Assembly (NCBI GenBank): GCA_928721915.1
Contig: CAKMVZ010000002.1
Coordinates: 1-64,000 of the forward strand
Direction: 5' to 3'
DNA length: 64,000 nt
Origin: an uncultured Clostridia bacterium
Lineage (GTDB): Bacteria; Bacillota; Clostridia; TANB77; CAG-508
Shown here: positions 36,831-47,973 of the stretch, piece after piece
Numbering within the stretch: position 1 is the stretch's first letter
How the letters are laid out: every line of letters begins with the position of its first letter
Notes under the pieces: model-generated
The model's database searches: none
The model's input: the letters and a program-made list of their open reading frames with translations, nothing else
Told to the model about the DNA's origin: nothing
Position numbers and translations under genes: made by a program

Positions 36831-37436
36831 TTATTTTGTGTCTTCTTTAAATAAGTCTTTACCATTTTTTATGTAATCATATCCCGAAAAAATAGTTGCA
36901 ATTACAGAAATTGTCATCATTACAAAAGTTATTATATTTAATACTTTTAGTCCAATATTATCAATTGGATTTGCTATAAAATATCCATAACTATATCTAT
37001 CAATAAACATTAAAACTAAAGCCACCATTTGTGTTACAGTTTTTAATTTTCCCCAAACAGATGCAGCTATTACTTGCCCACCTTTTTGACTTGCAACTAA
37101 TCTAAAACCTGAAACCAAAAATTCTCTAAATGCAACTATAATTGGAATCCATGCTGGAAGTCTGTCAAATTCAACAAATATAATCATTGCAGTTAAAACC
37201 AAAATTTTATCTGCTATTGGATCTAAAAACTTTCCAAATGTAGTTATTTGATTTCTAGATCTTGCAATATATCCATCTAATTTATCTGTAATAGAAGCTA
37301 CTAAAAAAATTACTCCCATAATCCAAAAGCAAATTGAAATTCCAAGAAATTCTCCTTGTGGATTAATTATTGCTGTAATTACCATTAATGGTACTAAAAT
37401 TATTCTAAAAATAGTTAGTTTATTTGCTAAATTCAT
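36831..37436 (-). CDS. pgsA: CDP-diacylglycerol-glycerol-3-phosphate 3-phosphatidyltransferase
   Basis: A 201-residue integral membrane enzyme of the CDP-alcohol phosphatidyltransferase family, making phosphatidylglycerophosphate. The opening NLANKLTIFRIILVPLMVIT and the signature DKLDGYIARSRNQITTFGKF followed by LDPIADK (D-G-x2-A-R-x8-G-x3-D-x3-D) are complete. Four to five hydrophobic segments are present. It lies between ligA and the UPF0182 gene with short gaps. Confidence 0.92.
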   Translation of the reverse strand: MNLANKLTIFRIILVPLMVITAIINPQGEFLGISICFWIMGVIFLVASITDKLDGYIARSRNQITTFGKFLDPIADKILVLTAMIIFVEFDRLPAWIPIIVAFREFLVSGFRLVASQKGGQVIAASVWGKLKTVTQMVALVLMFIDRYSYGYFIANPIDNIGLKVLNIITFVMMTISVIATIFSGYDYIKNGKDLFKEDTK

Positions 37437-37462
37437 AAAAATTATTCCTTTCTTATTTATTT

Positions 37463-40298
37463 TTATTTTAAAGCAATCTTATTCGTAATATTTTTATTTA
37501 TGTCATTACCTATTTCATTAAAATCATTTGTTGTATTATTTTCATAACTATTATTTTCTTCTTCATTATCAGTTTCTGTTTGTTCTTCAAGCTCTTGATT
37601 TCTTAAAATTTCTAGTTGTTCTAGTAAAGTTTGAAGAGTTTCTAAGTCTTTTCCTACCATTTCTAAGTCTTGAGCATCCATTGAATCTTGAAGATTATTA
37701 TTTGCTTCTATAATTGAATCAATAACTTCTTCTATATTTTCCATATCTACATATTCAATCTCAAAAGAATTATTTTCTGAAAGTAAATTTGTTATTGCTT
37801 CTTCTAAATCATCACCAATTGCAACTTTGTTTCCAGAAGATACTACAACTTTTTTCAAAACTGGAATTCCATCTTCATTAAGTCTTATTTGATATACAGG
37901 CTCAACATATAGAATTGTATTTTCTATAGGAACTATTATAATATCTCTTTCTACTTTAACTCCAGATACTTCCAAAGCTCTTAATTCAGCTGATATTGCT
38001 TCATCTTCTTCAATTAAAGAATTAAGCTGTGATACCCCAACTATACTACTATCTGAAGAAAATTTATACAAAGACAATTCATTTGTAGTTCCATCAGTTT
38101 TCCCTACTAAATATGAAATTAAACTGCCTTTTCCAGATTTTGTATATGTTGAAACTAATCCAAATTCAGCTTTTTTCATATCATTTGTTTTAAACATTGT
38201 ATAATTTGATGGAATTGGATTTTCTCCATCTGTTGACAAAGCCCAAACATCATCTGCTCTATAAAGCATATCTTCTGAAATATCATGATATACAGCTATA
38301 ACTTGTGATTGTATATCAAATAAATATTGTGGATAAATTAAGTTTTCTTGTATATCCGCAGGTATTGTATCCTCTTCTTTTGCAAATAAATCAGGATACA
38401 TATTATTATACATCATAATAATTGGATCATTTCTATCTGTTATATAAAATTTTGTTTCTCCTGTATAAGCATTTACTAGTACTTTAACTGAATTTCTAAT
38501 ATAATTTATTGTTTCTTTTGTTCCATCATCATTGGTTATAGTAATACTTTGAGAGTATGGATATTCATTTGATGTTGTATATCCGTCAATTACCCAAACC
38601 AATTCTCCACTATCAGTTACAACTATATATGGATCATTATCATATTTTATATCTGGAAGAAGTGCCTTTGCTCTTTCTATAATATTTCTAGTTGTAATAA
38701 TTCTACTATTTTCAGTTAAATACCTTGAAAGTATAATATTATAGTTTCCTGTAGTTAATCCAACTGCAATTCTATCAAAAAGTCCTAACTTTAAACCAGC
38801 TTCACCATCATATACATTTGAATTATGTCCAGAAGCAGAAGTTGGATAATCAAATTCTTCACCATATGACGAATTTACAATTATATTATTTTCTGTTTCC
38901 AAACCAAAATAAATTCTAGGTTCTTCAATTTCTATAACTTCATCATTTTTCTCTAAGTTAGACTGAAGAATTTCTACAAATCCATTATTATCAATATTAC
39001 AAGGATCTGTTACAACCACTGAATATCCATGTGTGTATTCAAAAGTTTTATTGTTATATGAACGGTTTGAATCATTTACAATCTCTCTTGCTGTAAGAGA
39101 AACTAGATTTTTTTCCCCATTTATATTATATACTCCAAGATTTGTGTTTGAATAATTATAATATGTATTGTTATCTTGAGTATCTGAAATTGTTTGATTT
39201 ATTGTATTTTCATTTACAACTGGAATATTATTTAAAACATTTTTATTATTATTTGCCGTACTTGAAGTAAGAGTTTCATAATCATCAATTGATTCTTGAT
39301 TAATATTTATTCCAAAAGCCTCTTTGGTTGATTCTATATTATATCCAATATATTTTTTTTCTTTATCAAGCTCACTCGAACCCACATAAATTTCTTGAAA
39401 ATATATTAAAACGCCAAACATTACAACCAAATAAACTGGAATTATTGAAGCTGCCATTACACATTTTCTATAATTTGCAATACTTGCATTTTTTACTATT
39501 CTAATAATAGATATTAAAACAATAATTGCAAAAATTCTATATCCCCATAGTTTAATTACCGTATCTGTTAATCCTGCTCCTACAAGCTCTGTTCCAGATT
39601 CATCGTTTATAGTAATCATTTTCCCAGTTAAAATATCTTGAGCAGTAATTAAAATATAAGCACTTATAAAAATTCCAAAAACAATTGCCCAAAATTTAAT
39701 CTGTTTTATAAATGTATTTTTCTTTAAATCTAATGTATCTACACCATTTTTAAAGCATACATTAATTGATATAACATAATAAATTGCCGTATAAATAATC
39801 ATTATTAAAGATACAACTATTAAAAATATTATCAAGGTTTTTATAAAAGGCAAAGTAAACATATAAAAACCAATATCTCTTCCAAATATTTCCTCTGTAA
39901 TTGCAAATGAAGTTGCATTTAAAGCATTATTTAGTGGTGTATATAAAAACTTAAGGCCACATTCTCCGAAAAATCAAAGCTGCAATTAAAGAAATACTTT
40001 TATTTGGAAGTTTTGGCATTTCTTTTTGCTCTTTTTCAAAGAAAAATTTCATTCCTTTTTTTATTACTTTATTATTAATATAAAATAATAAATATCCAAT
40101 AGAAAAACAAACACCAAAAACTATTAGCTCCATATAAAAATTAGTAAAAAATATGCTTGTATAATTTTCACCTATTTCTTTAATCTTCAAATATTCTGCT
40201 CTATTTAAAATTGTCTGCCAAATAAAGAAAATAAATAAAACAACTAATACGATAATTTTTCTAATATTTTTCTTTTTTATTTTTTTCTCTTCTTCCAT
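37463..40298 (-). CDS. UPF0182 family large membrane protein, one CGG +1 site
   Basis: A joined 944-residue protein, the usual size of UPF0182 (DUF about 900 residues). Several N-terminal membrane segments are followed by the family hallmark EIFGRDIGFYMFTLPFIKTL and a large external domain (ITTRNIIERAKALLPDIKYD, SGELVWVIDGYTTSNEYPYS, FDIQSQVIAVYHD). CGG at 39966-39968 lies after SLIAALIF; the +1 reading gives Gly111 and the hallmark segment. Without it the gene would be split into a 115-residue stub and a headless remainder. The function of the family is unknown. Confidence 0.88.
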
Positions 40299-40315
40299 TT
40301 TTTAAAGCATCCTTT

Positions 40316-41221
40316 CTATAGTATTGCATCTAAAAAATCATTTGAGTTAAATTCCTCCATATCGTCTATTTGTTCTCCTACACCAATAAATTTTACTGGT
40401 ATTTTGTTTTCATTAGCAATTCCAATTACAGCTCCACCTTTTGCTGTTCCATCTAATTTAGTTAAAACAATTCCTGTAATATCTGCAGTTTCCTTAAAAG
40501 CTTTTACTTGTGCTATTGCATTTTGACCTGTTTCACTATCTAAAACCAACAAAATTTCTTTTGATGAATCTGGTAATTCTCTATTTATAATTTTATTTAT
40601 TTTAGAAAGTTCGTCCATTAGATTTTTCTTATTATGCAAACGTCCAGCTGTATCACAAATAAGAACATCTGCATTTATTTCTTTAGTTTTTTGTATTGCT
40701 TCAAATACAACAGAAGCGGGGTCTGAACCTTCTTCTTTTTTTACAATTATACTTCTAGAGCGTTCACACCAAACTTCTAATTGTTCTACAGCGGCAGCTC
40801 TAAAAGTATCAGCAGCTGCAACTACAACTTTATTACCTTGATTTACTAATTTATTTGCAATTTTTCCAATTGAAGTAGTCTTACCAGCTCCATTTACTCC
40901 TATAAAAAGAATAACTGCTGGTTTATTTTTTAAATCCAAATTAGTATCTCCTACATCTAAAAGTTCCTTCATAATCTCTTTTAATGCTTTTTTTACATCT
41001 TCTTCATCTTCTATCTTTTCTCTTTTTATTTTAGTTCTTAATTTATCTATAATTTCACTTGATGTTGTAGCTCCAATATCAGACATTATTAAAACTTCTT
41101 CTAATTCTTCTAAAAGCTCTTCATCTACTTTTCTAAAATTACTAAGAACATTATTTATTTTTTCATTTATAGAATTTTTGGTTTTACCTAAACCATTTTT
41201 TAATTTTTCAAAAAATCCCAT
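40316..41221 (-). CDS. ftsY: Signal recognition particle receptor FtsY
   Basis: A 301-residue SRP GTPase that docks ribosome-SRP complexes at the membrane. The N domain (MGFFEKLKNGLGKTKNSINE, then EELEEVLIMSDIGATTS) is followed by the G domain with LFIGVNGAGKTTSIGKIAN, AADTFRAAAVEQLEVW, ICDTAGRLHNK and GIVLTKLDGTAKGG. The usual acidic A domain is absent, as is common in Gram-positives. A CCC codon in GSDPASVV is read normally as proline here, so CCC alone is not a shift signal. Confidence 0.96.
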   Translation of the reverse strand: MGFFEKLKNGLGKTKNSINEKINNVLSNFRKVDEELLEELEEVLIMSDIGATTSSEIIDKLRTKIKREKIEDEEDVKKALKEIMKELLDVGDTNLDLKNKPAVILFIGVNGAGKTTSIGKIANKLVNQGNKVVVAAADTFRAAAVEQLEVWCERSRSIIVKKEEGSDPASVVFEAIQKTKEINADVLICDTAGRLHNKKNLMDELSKINKIINRELPDSSKEILLVLDSETGQNAIAQVKAFKETADITGIVLTKLDGTAKGGAVIGIANENKIPVKFIGVGEQIDDMEEFNSNDFLDAIL

Positions 41222-41369
41222 ATTACTTAGACCCTTTCTCGCTTCGCTCGATTCTTTTCATCTTTACTAAAAAACGAAATAGATTTGTTAATAAATTTAT
41301 TTTAGCTTTAAATTAAAAGTAAATTAATTAATAACATAATTCTTTAATTTATAATCTATTTAAAATTTA

Positions 41370-43193
41370 TTAATCAATAAAAAAACTATCAAATTCCTTT
41401 TCTGTAATTTTTTCTTTTTCTAATAAACAATTTGCTACTTTATCTAAAATATCTCTATGTTCTGATAAGATTTTTATTGCAGTATTATAAGCATTTTCAA
41501 CTAATACTCTTATTTGATTTCCAACTTCATTTACTACAGTTTCTCCAAAAAGTTCTAATTCATAACTTTGATCAACTTTTAAAGAAATTGGTCCTAAAGA
41601 ATCACTCATTCCATATATTGTAAGCATATCTCTTGCTATTCCTGTTGCTACTTCTAAATCATTACTTGCACCTGTCGAAATTTCATTTAAAACTAATTTT
41701 TCAGCAGCTCTACCACCCATTAAAGAAACCATTTTTTCTAAAAGTTCAGTTCTTGAAACATAATATTTATCTTCATTTGTTTTATACATTGTATATCCAC
41801 CAGCTAAACCTCTAGGTATTATAGAAACTTCTTTTACATCATCTTGAGTAGGTAAAAATTTACTAACAACTGCATGTCCTGCCTCATGATATGCAGTTAA
41901 TTTTTTATCTTTTTGAGAAACTATTCTATTATGTTTTTCTAATCCTACAGTAATTTTTCTTACAGCATCTTCAATATCTATTTTTTCAATTTTTTCATGA
42001 CCTGATTTTGTTGCAATAATTGCAGCCTCATTTAAAACATTTGCAAGTTCTGCACCAGTAAATCCTGCTGTATCTCCTGCTATTTCCTTTAAATTAACAT
42101 CATCTGCTAATTTTTTATCTTTACTATGAAGTTTTAAAATTTCTTCTCTACCGATTAAATCTGGAGCTGGGATTGTTATTTGTCTGTCAAACCTTCCTGG
42201 TCTTAAAAGTGCTTTATCTAACATTTCTGGTCTATTTGTTGCAGCTAATACTATAACTGTTTCATTAGTTTCAAATCCATCCATTTCAACTAACAATTGA
42301 TTTAAAGTTTGATTATTTTCTGATTCAGCCCCACTATTTCCTGTTCTTCTTGAGCCTATTGCATCAATCTCATCTATAAATATAATACATGGTGCCATTT
42401 TTTTAGCTCTATCAAACAATTTTCTAACTCTTGAAGCTCCAAGACCTGCAAACATTTCAATAAATTCTGAACCACTCATTGAAATAAATGGAACTCCAGC
42501 TTCTCCAGCTATTGCTTTTGCTATAAGGGTTTTACCTGTTCCTGGTTTTCCATAAAGAAGTATACCTCTTGGAATTTTAGCTCCCATTTTTATATATTCT
42601 CCTGGATGTTTTAAAAAGTCTACAACTTCAACAAGTTCACCTTTTTCTTCATCTAAACCTGCAACATCATCAAATTTTACATTTACCTTTTTTCCGCCTT
42701 CTTCAGTTCCATAAACTTTTCCTTGATCTCCACCAAAACCTTGCATTTTGAAAATCAAGAATATTAACACAATTAGCATAATAGTTGGGATATATGTTAC
42801 AACATTTCCCATTATACTTAAAAATTGATTTGGAGATGTTTGTTCAATTTCAACATCAAAAACACCTTCATCAATCTTAGTATTTACAAGTTCCATAAAT
42901 GCTTGTATACTTGGAACAACTACTGTTTCAGTTCTTTCTTCCTCAGAGCCTTCACCTTTCATAATTGCTTTTACAGTATAGCTTCCTGTTTCCATTTCTA
43001 ATTTTTCAACTTCTTTATTATTTAATGAAGTAAGCAGACTATCATATGATAAATTATCTTCTTTTTCTGTTTCAAAATGACTATATAATACAAAGCAAGC
43101 TATTACAACAATAATTAATACTGGAACAAAAATTGCCCAAAATTTATTATCCTTTTTTTTGTCTTTATTATTCGGATTTTTCTTATTCGCCAT
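41370..43193 (-). CDS. ftsH: ATP-dependent zinc metalloprotease FtsH
   Basis: A 607-residue membrane AAA+ protease. The start at 43193 (MANKKNPNNKDKKKDNKFWA) overlaps the previous gene by 11 bases, with AAGGAGAT about ten bases upstream. Two membrane helices (FWAIFVPVLIIVVIACFVLY; VVTYIPTIMLIVLIFLIFKM) flank the external domain. Walker A is in LLYGKPGTGKTLIAKAIAGE, Walker B in PCIIFIDEIDAIGSRR, and the zinc site is in TAYHEAGHAVVSKFLP. No CGG codon in frame. Confidence 0.96.
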   Translation of the reverse strand: MANKKNPNNKDKKKDNKFWAIFVPVLIIVVIACFVLYSHFETEKEDNLSYDSLLTSLNNKEVEKLEMETGSYTVKAIMKGEGSEEERTETVVVPSIQAFMELVNTKIDEGVFDVEIEQTSPNQFLSIMGNVVTYIPTIMLIVLIFLIFKMQGFGGDQGKVYGTEEGGKKVNVKFDDVAGLDEEKGELVEVVDFLKHPGEYIKMGAKIPRGILLYGKPGTGKTLIAKAIAGEAGVPFISMSGSEFIEMFAGLGASRVRKLFDRAKKMAPCIIFIDEIDAIGSRRTGNSGAESENNQTLNQLLVEMDGFETNETVIVLAATNRPEMLDKALLRPGRFDRQITIPAPDLIGREEILKLHSKDKKLADDVNLKEIAGDTAGFTGAELANVLNEAAIIATKSGHEKIEKIDIEDAVRKITVGLEKHNRIVSQKDKKLTAYHEAGHAVVSKFLPTQDDVKEVSIIPRGLAGGYTMYKTNEDKYYVSRTELLEKMVSLMGGRAAEKLVLNEISTGASNDLEVATGIARDMLTIYGMSDSLGPISLKVDQSYELELFGETVVNEVGNQIRVLVENAYNTAIKILSEHRDILDKVANCLLEKEKITEKEFDSFFID

Positions 43194-44214
43194 CTGGTAA
43201 ACTATCTCCTTCCATCTCTTTTTTCTTTTTCCTACCTTTTGTTTTAGATTTTTCTTTTTCCGCAGCTTGATTCTTTTCCTTTTTCTCTTCATCTACATTT
43301 TTATCTTTTTCATCTATTTTTTGAACTTCTATTTCATCTTTTTTCTTTTCTTCAGAAATTGGTATTTCTTGGCCCACTTTCTTATTTGGATCTGATCTTA
43401 TAATCATAATTGCTGCAATTATATAAATATATGAAATTATCATATACATAAGTGAAAAATATCTAATTTGGAAATTAGTAAATGTATTTACAACTGAATA
43501 TACAGTACTTAAAATTAAAGATAAAGTAACTGAATATACAGCAAGTGAACAATTTTGAACAAAATTTAAAGTAACTTTGCATATTTTACTACAAATCCAA
43601 CCAAATATTGCAATAATTAAAATATCTTCTAAAATTATTAATATATTTGAAATAAATAAATAAATTATTGCATACATAAATATTACAAAAGTAATTTTTA
43701 AAATTCCATCATCATTAAAATAATTTTCAAATATTTCTGATTTTGTAAATTTATCTATACCAAATATATTAGAAAAATCACTATAAGTAATTTCATAATT
43801 ATCTCCTGCTAATGAATATATTGCTTTATCTTTTAATAAAATTAATGAATAATAACTTTCATCTGCTTGTGATTTATATTCATCTAATTGTTCATCTGTA
43901 ACATCTCCTACATCTACAATAAGTTTTGCATCAGATTCGTCATCATATGCCATTACTTTTTCTTTTACTGACAAAGTTTCATTTTCATAAGAAAAATCTG
44001 GAAAATCATTTTCAAGATATGAAACAATTTTATCAAATTTCTGTCTAAAAAAAACTGTTGTTGATATACTTAAAACGATAGTAATTATAGCAATTAATAT
44101 AAAAGCATATTTTAAAGCTTTCGAAAACTTTTCTTCGGCAAATATTTTATAATTTTCTAAATTAAATATTGCCATTTTTAATCTCTTAAAAAAACCTATT
44201 TTCTTTTCTTCCAT
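43183..44214 (-). CDS. DUF1189-like membrane protein
   Basis: A 343-residue protein with a first membrane segment near residue 35-55 (ALKYAFILIAIITIVLSIST), an external region, and four further segments (about residues 165-285), then a long lysine/glutamate-rich cytoplasmic tail (KIDEKDKNVDEEKKEKNQAA). The arrangement matches the DUF1189 family of unknown function. It overlaps ftsH by 11 bases, so the two are likely translationally coupled. Confidence 0.65.
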   Translation of the reverse strand: MEEKKIGFFKRLKMAIFNLENYKIFAEEKFSKALKYAFILIAIITIVLSISTTVFFRQKFDKIVSYLENDFPDFSYENETLSVKEKVMAYDDESDAKLIVDVGDVTDEQLDEYKSQADESYYSLILLKDKAIYSLAGDNYEITYSDFSNIFGIDKFTKSEIFENYFNDDGILKITFVIFMYAIIYLFISNILIILEDILIIAIFGWICSKICKVTLNFVQNCSLAVYSVTLSLILSTVYSVVNTFTNFQIRYFSLMYMIISYIYIIAAIMIIRSDPNKKVGQEIPISEEKKKDEIEVQKIDEKDKNVDEEKKEKNQAAEKEKSKTKGRKKKKEMEGDSLPDGE

Positions 44215-44219
44215 TTTAT

Positions 44220-45307
44220 TTAAATGTACTCCCTTCTAATATTAAGATTTGTATATATTGGAGAAATAGGTAAAATAACCTCATCTCCTAAATTTATTTC
44301 TTCTGACTTAGTTATATCAACTATTGCATGATACATGCCAAGTCTACCAATAATATTATATTTTTTATTTTTTATAATAACCTTAATATATGGTCTTGTA
44401 AATAATTTTTTTATTTCCATACAAATTGATAAAACATTATCTTTAAAATTAAAACTGTCTCTTCCATTTTTTATATTTAAACCATCCATATATCCCACTG
44501 GAATTACAGCTATTTTAGTTTTTTTCTTAGTTTTATATTCATTGCTATAACTAATATTATAACCTTTTGGAACTTCTTTTATTGAAACTATTTCAGATTT
44601 AAATGTTCCAATTTTTTTTAGTCCTAAATTATTTTTCAAAACTCGTCCACCGAATACATGACCCGAAGCCTCACTGCATCTAAATTCATTTCTGGATATA
44701 GCAAAAATGCTGTTGAATTAGAACAATGAGCTATTAAATTTTCATTTATTTCTTTTGCCTTTAGAACTAAATTATTAAATCTTTGAAATTGAATATTTGT
44801 CCAATTATAATTTATAGCTTTTGAAAAATGAGTATATATCCCTGAAATTATTAAATTTTCACTATTTTTTACAGCTTCTAAAATATCATCTTCATTTAAA
44901 TATATAAACCCATATCTTCCAAAACCTGTATCTATTTTTACATGAGCATTTGCTATTTTATTCAATTTTTTAGCAATTCTTTCTATTTTTTCTTTTTGAA
45001 CTAAAGAACCAACAGTAAGTATTATATCATTTTTTACCAAAAATTCCAACTCTTCTTCTGAATAAACTTCTGAAAGCATTAAAATTTTAGTATCAATTTC
45101 TTCCTCTCTTAACGCTATAGCTTCTTTAGTTGTAGCAACTGCTAAAAAATCAATTCCATTATCTGTTAAAAATTTTGAATATTTTATTAAGTCAAATCCC
45201 ATTCCATTTGCTTTTACAACAGCAATAATTTGAGTATTTTCACTATGCTTTTTTAATAAATCTAAATTATATTTTAAATCTTTAATATTGATTTCTAATT
45301 TCTTCAA
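44220..45307 (-). CDS. alr: Alanine racemase, two CGG +1 sites
   Basis: A joined 361-residue PLP enzyme that makes D-alanine for peptidoglycan. The PLP lysine is in IIAVVKANGMGFDLIKYSKF, the first half also holds KIDTGFGRYGF, and the second catalytic tyrosine is in AVIPVGYMDGLNIKNG. Two CGG codons (44663-44665 and 44650-44652) lie only 13 bases apart; the second is in frame only after the first has been shifted. Skipping both C gives RLGSCIGGRVLKNNLG with Gly215 and Gly219, matching the conserved RLG-x-GR-VL region. The start is TTG with AAAGGAAA upstream. The enzyme needs both shifts to get its second catalytic residue. Confidence 0.9.
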
Positions 45308-45326
45308 ATTATTTCCTTTCTTTTAT

Positions 45327-45355
45327 TTGCAATTATTTTTAAATTATGCTATTAT
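45327..45355 (+). promoter_or_regulatory. Promoter for a short membrane peptide
   Basis: TTGCAA and TATTAT with exactly 17 bases between them, 31 bases before the ATG of the small plus-strand gene. It lies in the gap between two minus-strand genes. Confidence 0.55.
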
Positions 45356-45385
45356 CATTTTATCAACAACAAGGAGGAATCTATT

Positions 45386-45484
45386 ATGACAGTATTTGTA
45401 GCAATCATTTTTGGAGTTCTTATTTTTGTAGTTGGTCCTACTTTTATTTATGATATAAACGTAGCGGCTTCTCTTATTTCATAA
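45386..45484 (+). CDS. Small hydrophobic peptide (32 residues)
   Basis: MTVFVAIIFGVLIFVVGPTF followed by a short polar end. AAGGAGG lies nine bases before ATG, and a promoter fits upstream. The peptide is a single membrane helix, similar in size to type I toxin peptides and small membrane regulators; neither role is shown. The last 11 bases overlap the end of the convergent FemAB gene. It contains GCG GCT, an out-of-frame CGG that breaks nothing. Confidence 0.5.
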   Translation: MTVFVAIIFGVLIFVVGPTFIYDINVAASLIS

Positions 45485-46533
45485 ATTTTTTCTTTATTCC
45501 TCTAATAGTTCTAAAGGCTTTTTCTGAAAACTTGTATAGTTTGTATTTTAAAGGTTTATATGGAATATAAACTTCACCTATAAATTCTACAAATCTTGCA
45601 TTAAAACCTTTTTTAAATCTATATAAACCATATTGTGGATGATTTTCATCAACTACTCCTGAAACGCCTCTAAAGTCATACATATCTGCACCTCTATCTA
45701 TTGCTTCTTGAATCATTGTCCATTGAAGCAAATAATTTGGCATAAGATTTCTATCTTGATTACTACTTGCACCATATAAATACCAAACTTTATTTCCATA
45801 CATAATTGGAATAATTCCAGCAATCGCTTTATCATCATGATATGCCATTAAAAGTTTCATATGATTAGGAGCAAGCTCATCATACATTTTTTCAAAATAT
45901 GATAAAGAACGAATTAGAAAATTATCTCTTTTTCCAGTTTCAACCATTATATCATGGAAAACTTTTAAATCTTCTTTAGTTCCTTCTTTAATAACTACAC
46001 CTTTTCTACCAGCTAATCTTACATTATATCTTGTTTTAGATTGAAATTCACTAAAAATCTGATCTTTAGTTTTTCCTCTTAAATCAAGTTGAAAAACAAA
46101 TCTTGGTTGAATTTCATCTTTAAAATCTTTACTATCATCTTTTATCTTAAAATCTAAATCCTCAACAATTTTTCTAAATTCTGTATCAGATTTTTCAACA
46201 TCAGGCTCCATTCTTAAAACAAAAGCATTATATTTTTTCGCAAGCTTATCTGCACCATTTCTAATATCTTTTAATATCTCTTTATTATGAATATCACAAA
46301 CAGGTCCGACGTGCTACATACATCATATTTCCAAATATAGGAATCTTTCTAATCCAAACACATAAAGAGCCTCTAATATTTTCTTTTTCATCTTCTGATA
46401 AAATAACTTCTTTTATCCAAGAATCTTTTACTTCTCCCCATTCTAAAGATTGTTGAAAATTGCATCTTTCATGAGACTCTAAAAACTCTTTATATCTTTT
46501 TTTATCTTTTTCATTATTTTCAAGTAATTTCAT
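45474..46533 (-). CDS. FemAB-family aminoacyltransferase, one CGG +1 site
   Basis: A joined 352-residue enzyme of the FemX/MurM type, which uses aminoacyl-tRNA to add residues to the peptidoglycan bridge. CGG at 46306-46308 follows MYVAR; skipping C gives Gly76 in VARGPVCDIHNKEILKDIRN, the conserved RGP segment. Later parts are FVFQLDLRGKTKDQIFSEFQ, SKTRYNVRLAGRKGV, WYLYGASSNQDRNLMPNYLL and DFRGVSGVVDENHPQYGLYR. The start ATG at 46533 is four bases after the cysS stop, with AAAGGAT upstream; a TTG at 46554 is less likely. Confidence 0.88.
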
Positions 46534-46537
46534 TAAT

Positions 46538-47917
46538 TTATCCTTTCTTAACAACAGTTCCTTCTTTTGTATCTTGAACTCTATATCCTTTTTCTACAAG
46601 TAAATTTCTAATTTTGTCTGATTCAGACCAATTTTTAGAATTTCTTGCTTCATCTCTTTTTGATACTAAATCTAAAATTTCTTCAGGCAATTTATCATTT
46701 TGTTTTTTATAATTTTTTAAGTCTAAACCTAAAACTTCATCAAATTTTAAAAGTAAATCTCTAAAAGCTCTAGATTTTTTAGGATTTTTAATAACATCCC
46801 AAACAACACTCATTGCAATTGGCATATTTAAATCATCATTAATTGCTTCTAAAAATCTTTTTTCATATTCTTTTATTTCTTCTTTTGAAACATCATCTAT
46901 TCCATCTATCTCTTTTAAATATCCTTCTCTTAATCTTTGAAGAGCTATTTTTGAAGAATCTAAAGATTCCCAAGTGAAATTAATTTGGTTTCTATATGTA
47001 GATGTAAACATAAGCATTTTAAAATCTAGTGGTTCATATCCTTTTTCTTTTAAATCAGAAAGAGTATAAACATTTCCTAAGCTCTTAGACATTTTCTCTC
47101 CATCCATAAGCATAAAGTTTACATGCATCCAATAATTAGCAGGTATTTTTCCTGAAAAACCTTTGCTTTGCGCAATTTCATTTTCATGATGAATTGGAAT
47201 ATGGTCAATTCCACCTGTATGAATATCAAAATTATCTCCTAAATATTCATATCCCATCGCAGAACATTCTAAATGCCAGCCTGGATAACATTTTCCAAAA
47301 AATGAATCCCATTTCATAATATGGTTTTCTGGAGCTTTTATCCATAAAGCAAAATCAGAGATATGTTTTTTTCCAGTATCAAATTCAACCCTAGCTCCAG
47401 CTTTTTGATCTTCTATCTTACGATTAGATAAAACACCATATTTATCTAACTTTGATGTATCAAAATATATAGTATCATCTGTTTTATAAGTATAACCATT
47501 TTCTATAATTTTTTGAACATATTTTTCCATAATACTAATATGCTCAGTTGCTTTTGCAATAATTTCTGGTTTATCTATATTTAATTCTTTAACATCTTTA
47601 AAAAAAGCATTCATATAAAATTCAGCAATCTCATAAGGATCTTTATTTTCTCTACGAGCTGCTTTTAACATCTTGTCCTCACCTTCGTCGCTATCAGAAA
47701 CAAGATGTCCTACATCAGTTATATTCATAACATGCCTTAATTTATATCCATTGTACTTTAAAACTCTTCTTAAATTATCCATAAAAAGATATGCTCTTAA
47801 ATTTCCAACGTGAGCATAATTATAAACGGTTGGTCCGCAAGTATACATGCGGACTTCACCCTCTTTATTTGGTTTAAACTCTTCTTTTGTACGAGTTAAT
47901 GTATTATATATTTTCAT
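46538..47917 (-). CDS. cysS: Cysteinyl-tRNA synthetase
   Basis: A 459-residue class I enzyme. The zinc cysteine and first motif are in MYTCGPTVYNYAHVGNLRAY (HIGH as HVGN), the KMSKS loop is DGEKMSKSLGN, and GWHLECSAMG and FDIHTGGIDHIPIHHENEIA complete the zinc and active site. It uses a CGC arginine codon in GEVRMYT, so CGC is decoded normally. It sits between the PBP gene and FemAB. Confidence 0.97.
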   Translation of the reverse strand: MKIYNTLTRTKEEFKPNKEGEVRMYTCGPTVYNYAHVGNLRAYLFMDNLRRVLKYNGYKLRHVMNITDVGHLVSDSDEGEDKMLKAARRENKDPYEIAEFYMNAFFKDVKELNIDKPEIIAKATEHISIMEKYVQKIIENGYTYKTDDTIYFDTSKLDKYGVLSNRKIEDQKAGARVEFDTGKKHISDFALWIKAPENHIMKWDSFFGKCYPGWHLECSAMGYEYLGDNFDIHTGGIDHIPIHHENEIAQSKGFSGKIPANYWMHVNFMLMDGEKMSKSLGNVYTLSDLKEKGYEPLDFKMLMFTSTYRNQINFTWESLDSSKIALQRLREGYLKEIDGIDDVSKEEIKEYEKRFLEAINDDLNMPIAMSVVWDVIKNPKKSRAFRDLLLKFDEVLGLDLKNYKKQNDKLPEEILDLVSKRDEARNSKNWSESDKIRNLLVEKGYRVQDTKEGTVVKKG

Positions 47918-47973
47918 AAAAATTAGTTCCTCTCTTGTTTTTTTATTAATAAGAAAAGAGCTTATTAGTTTCT

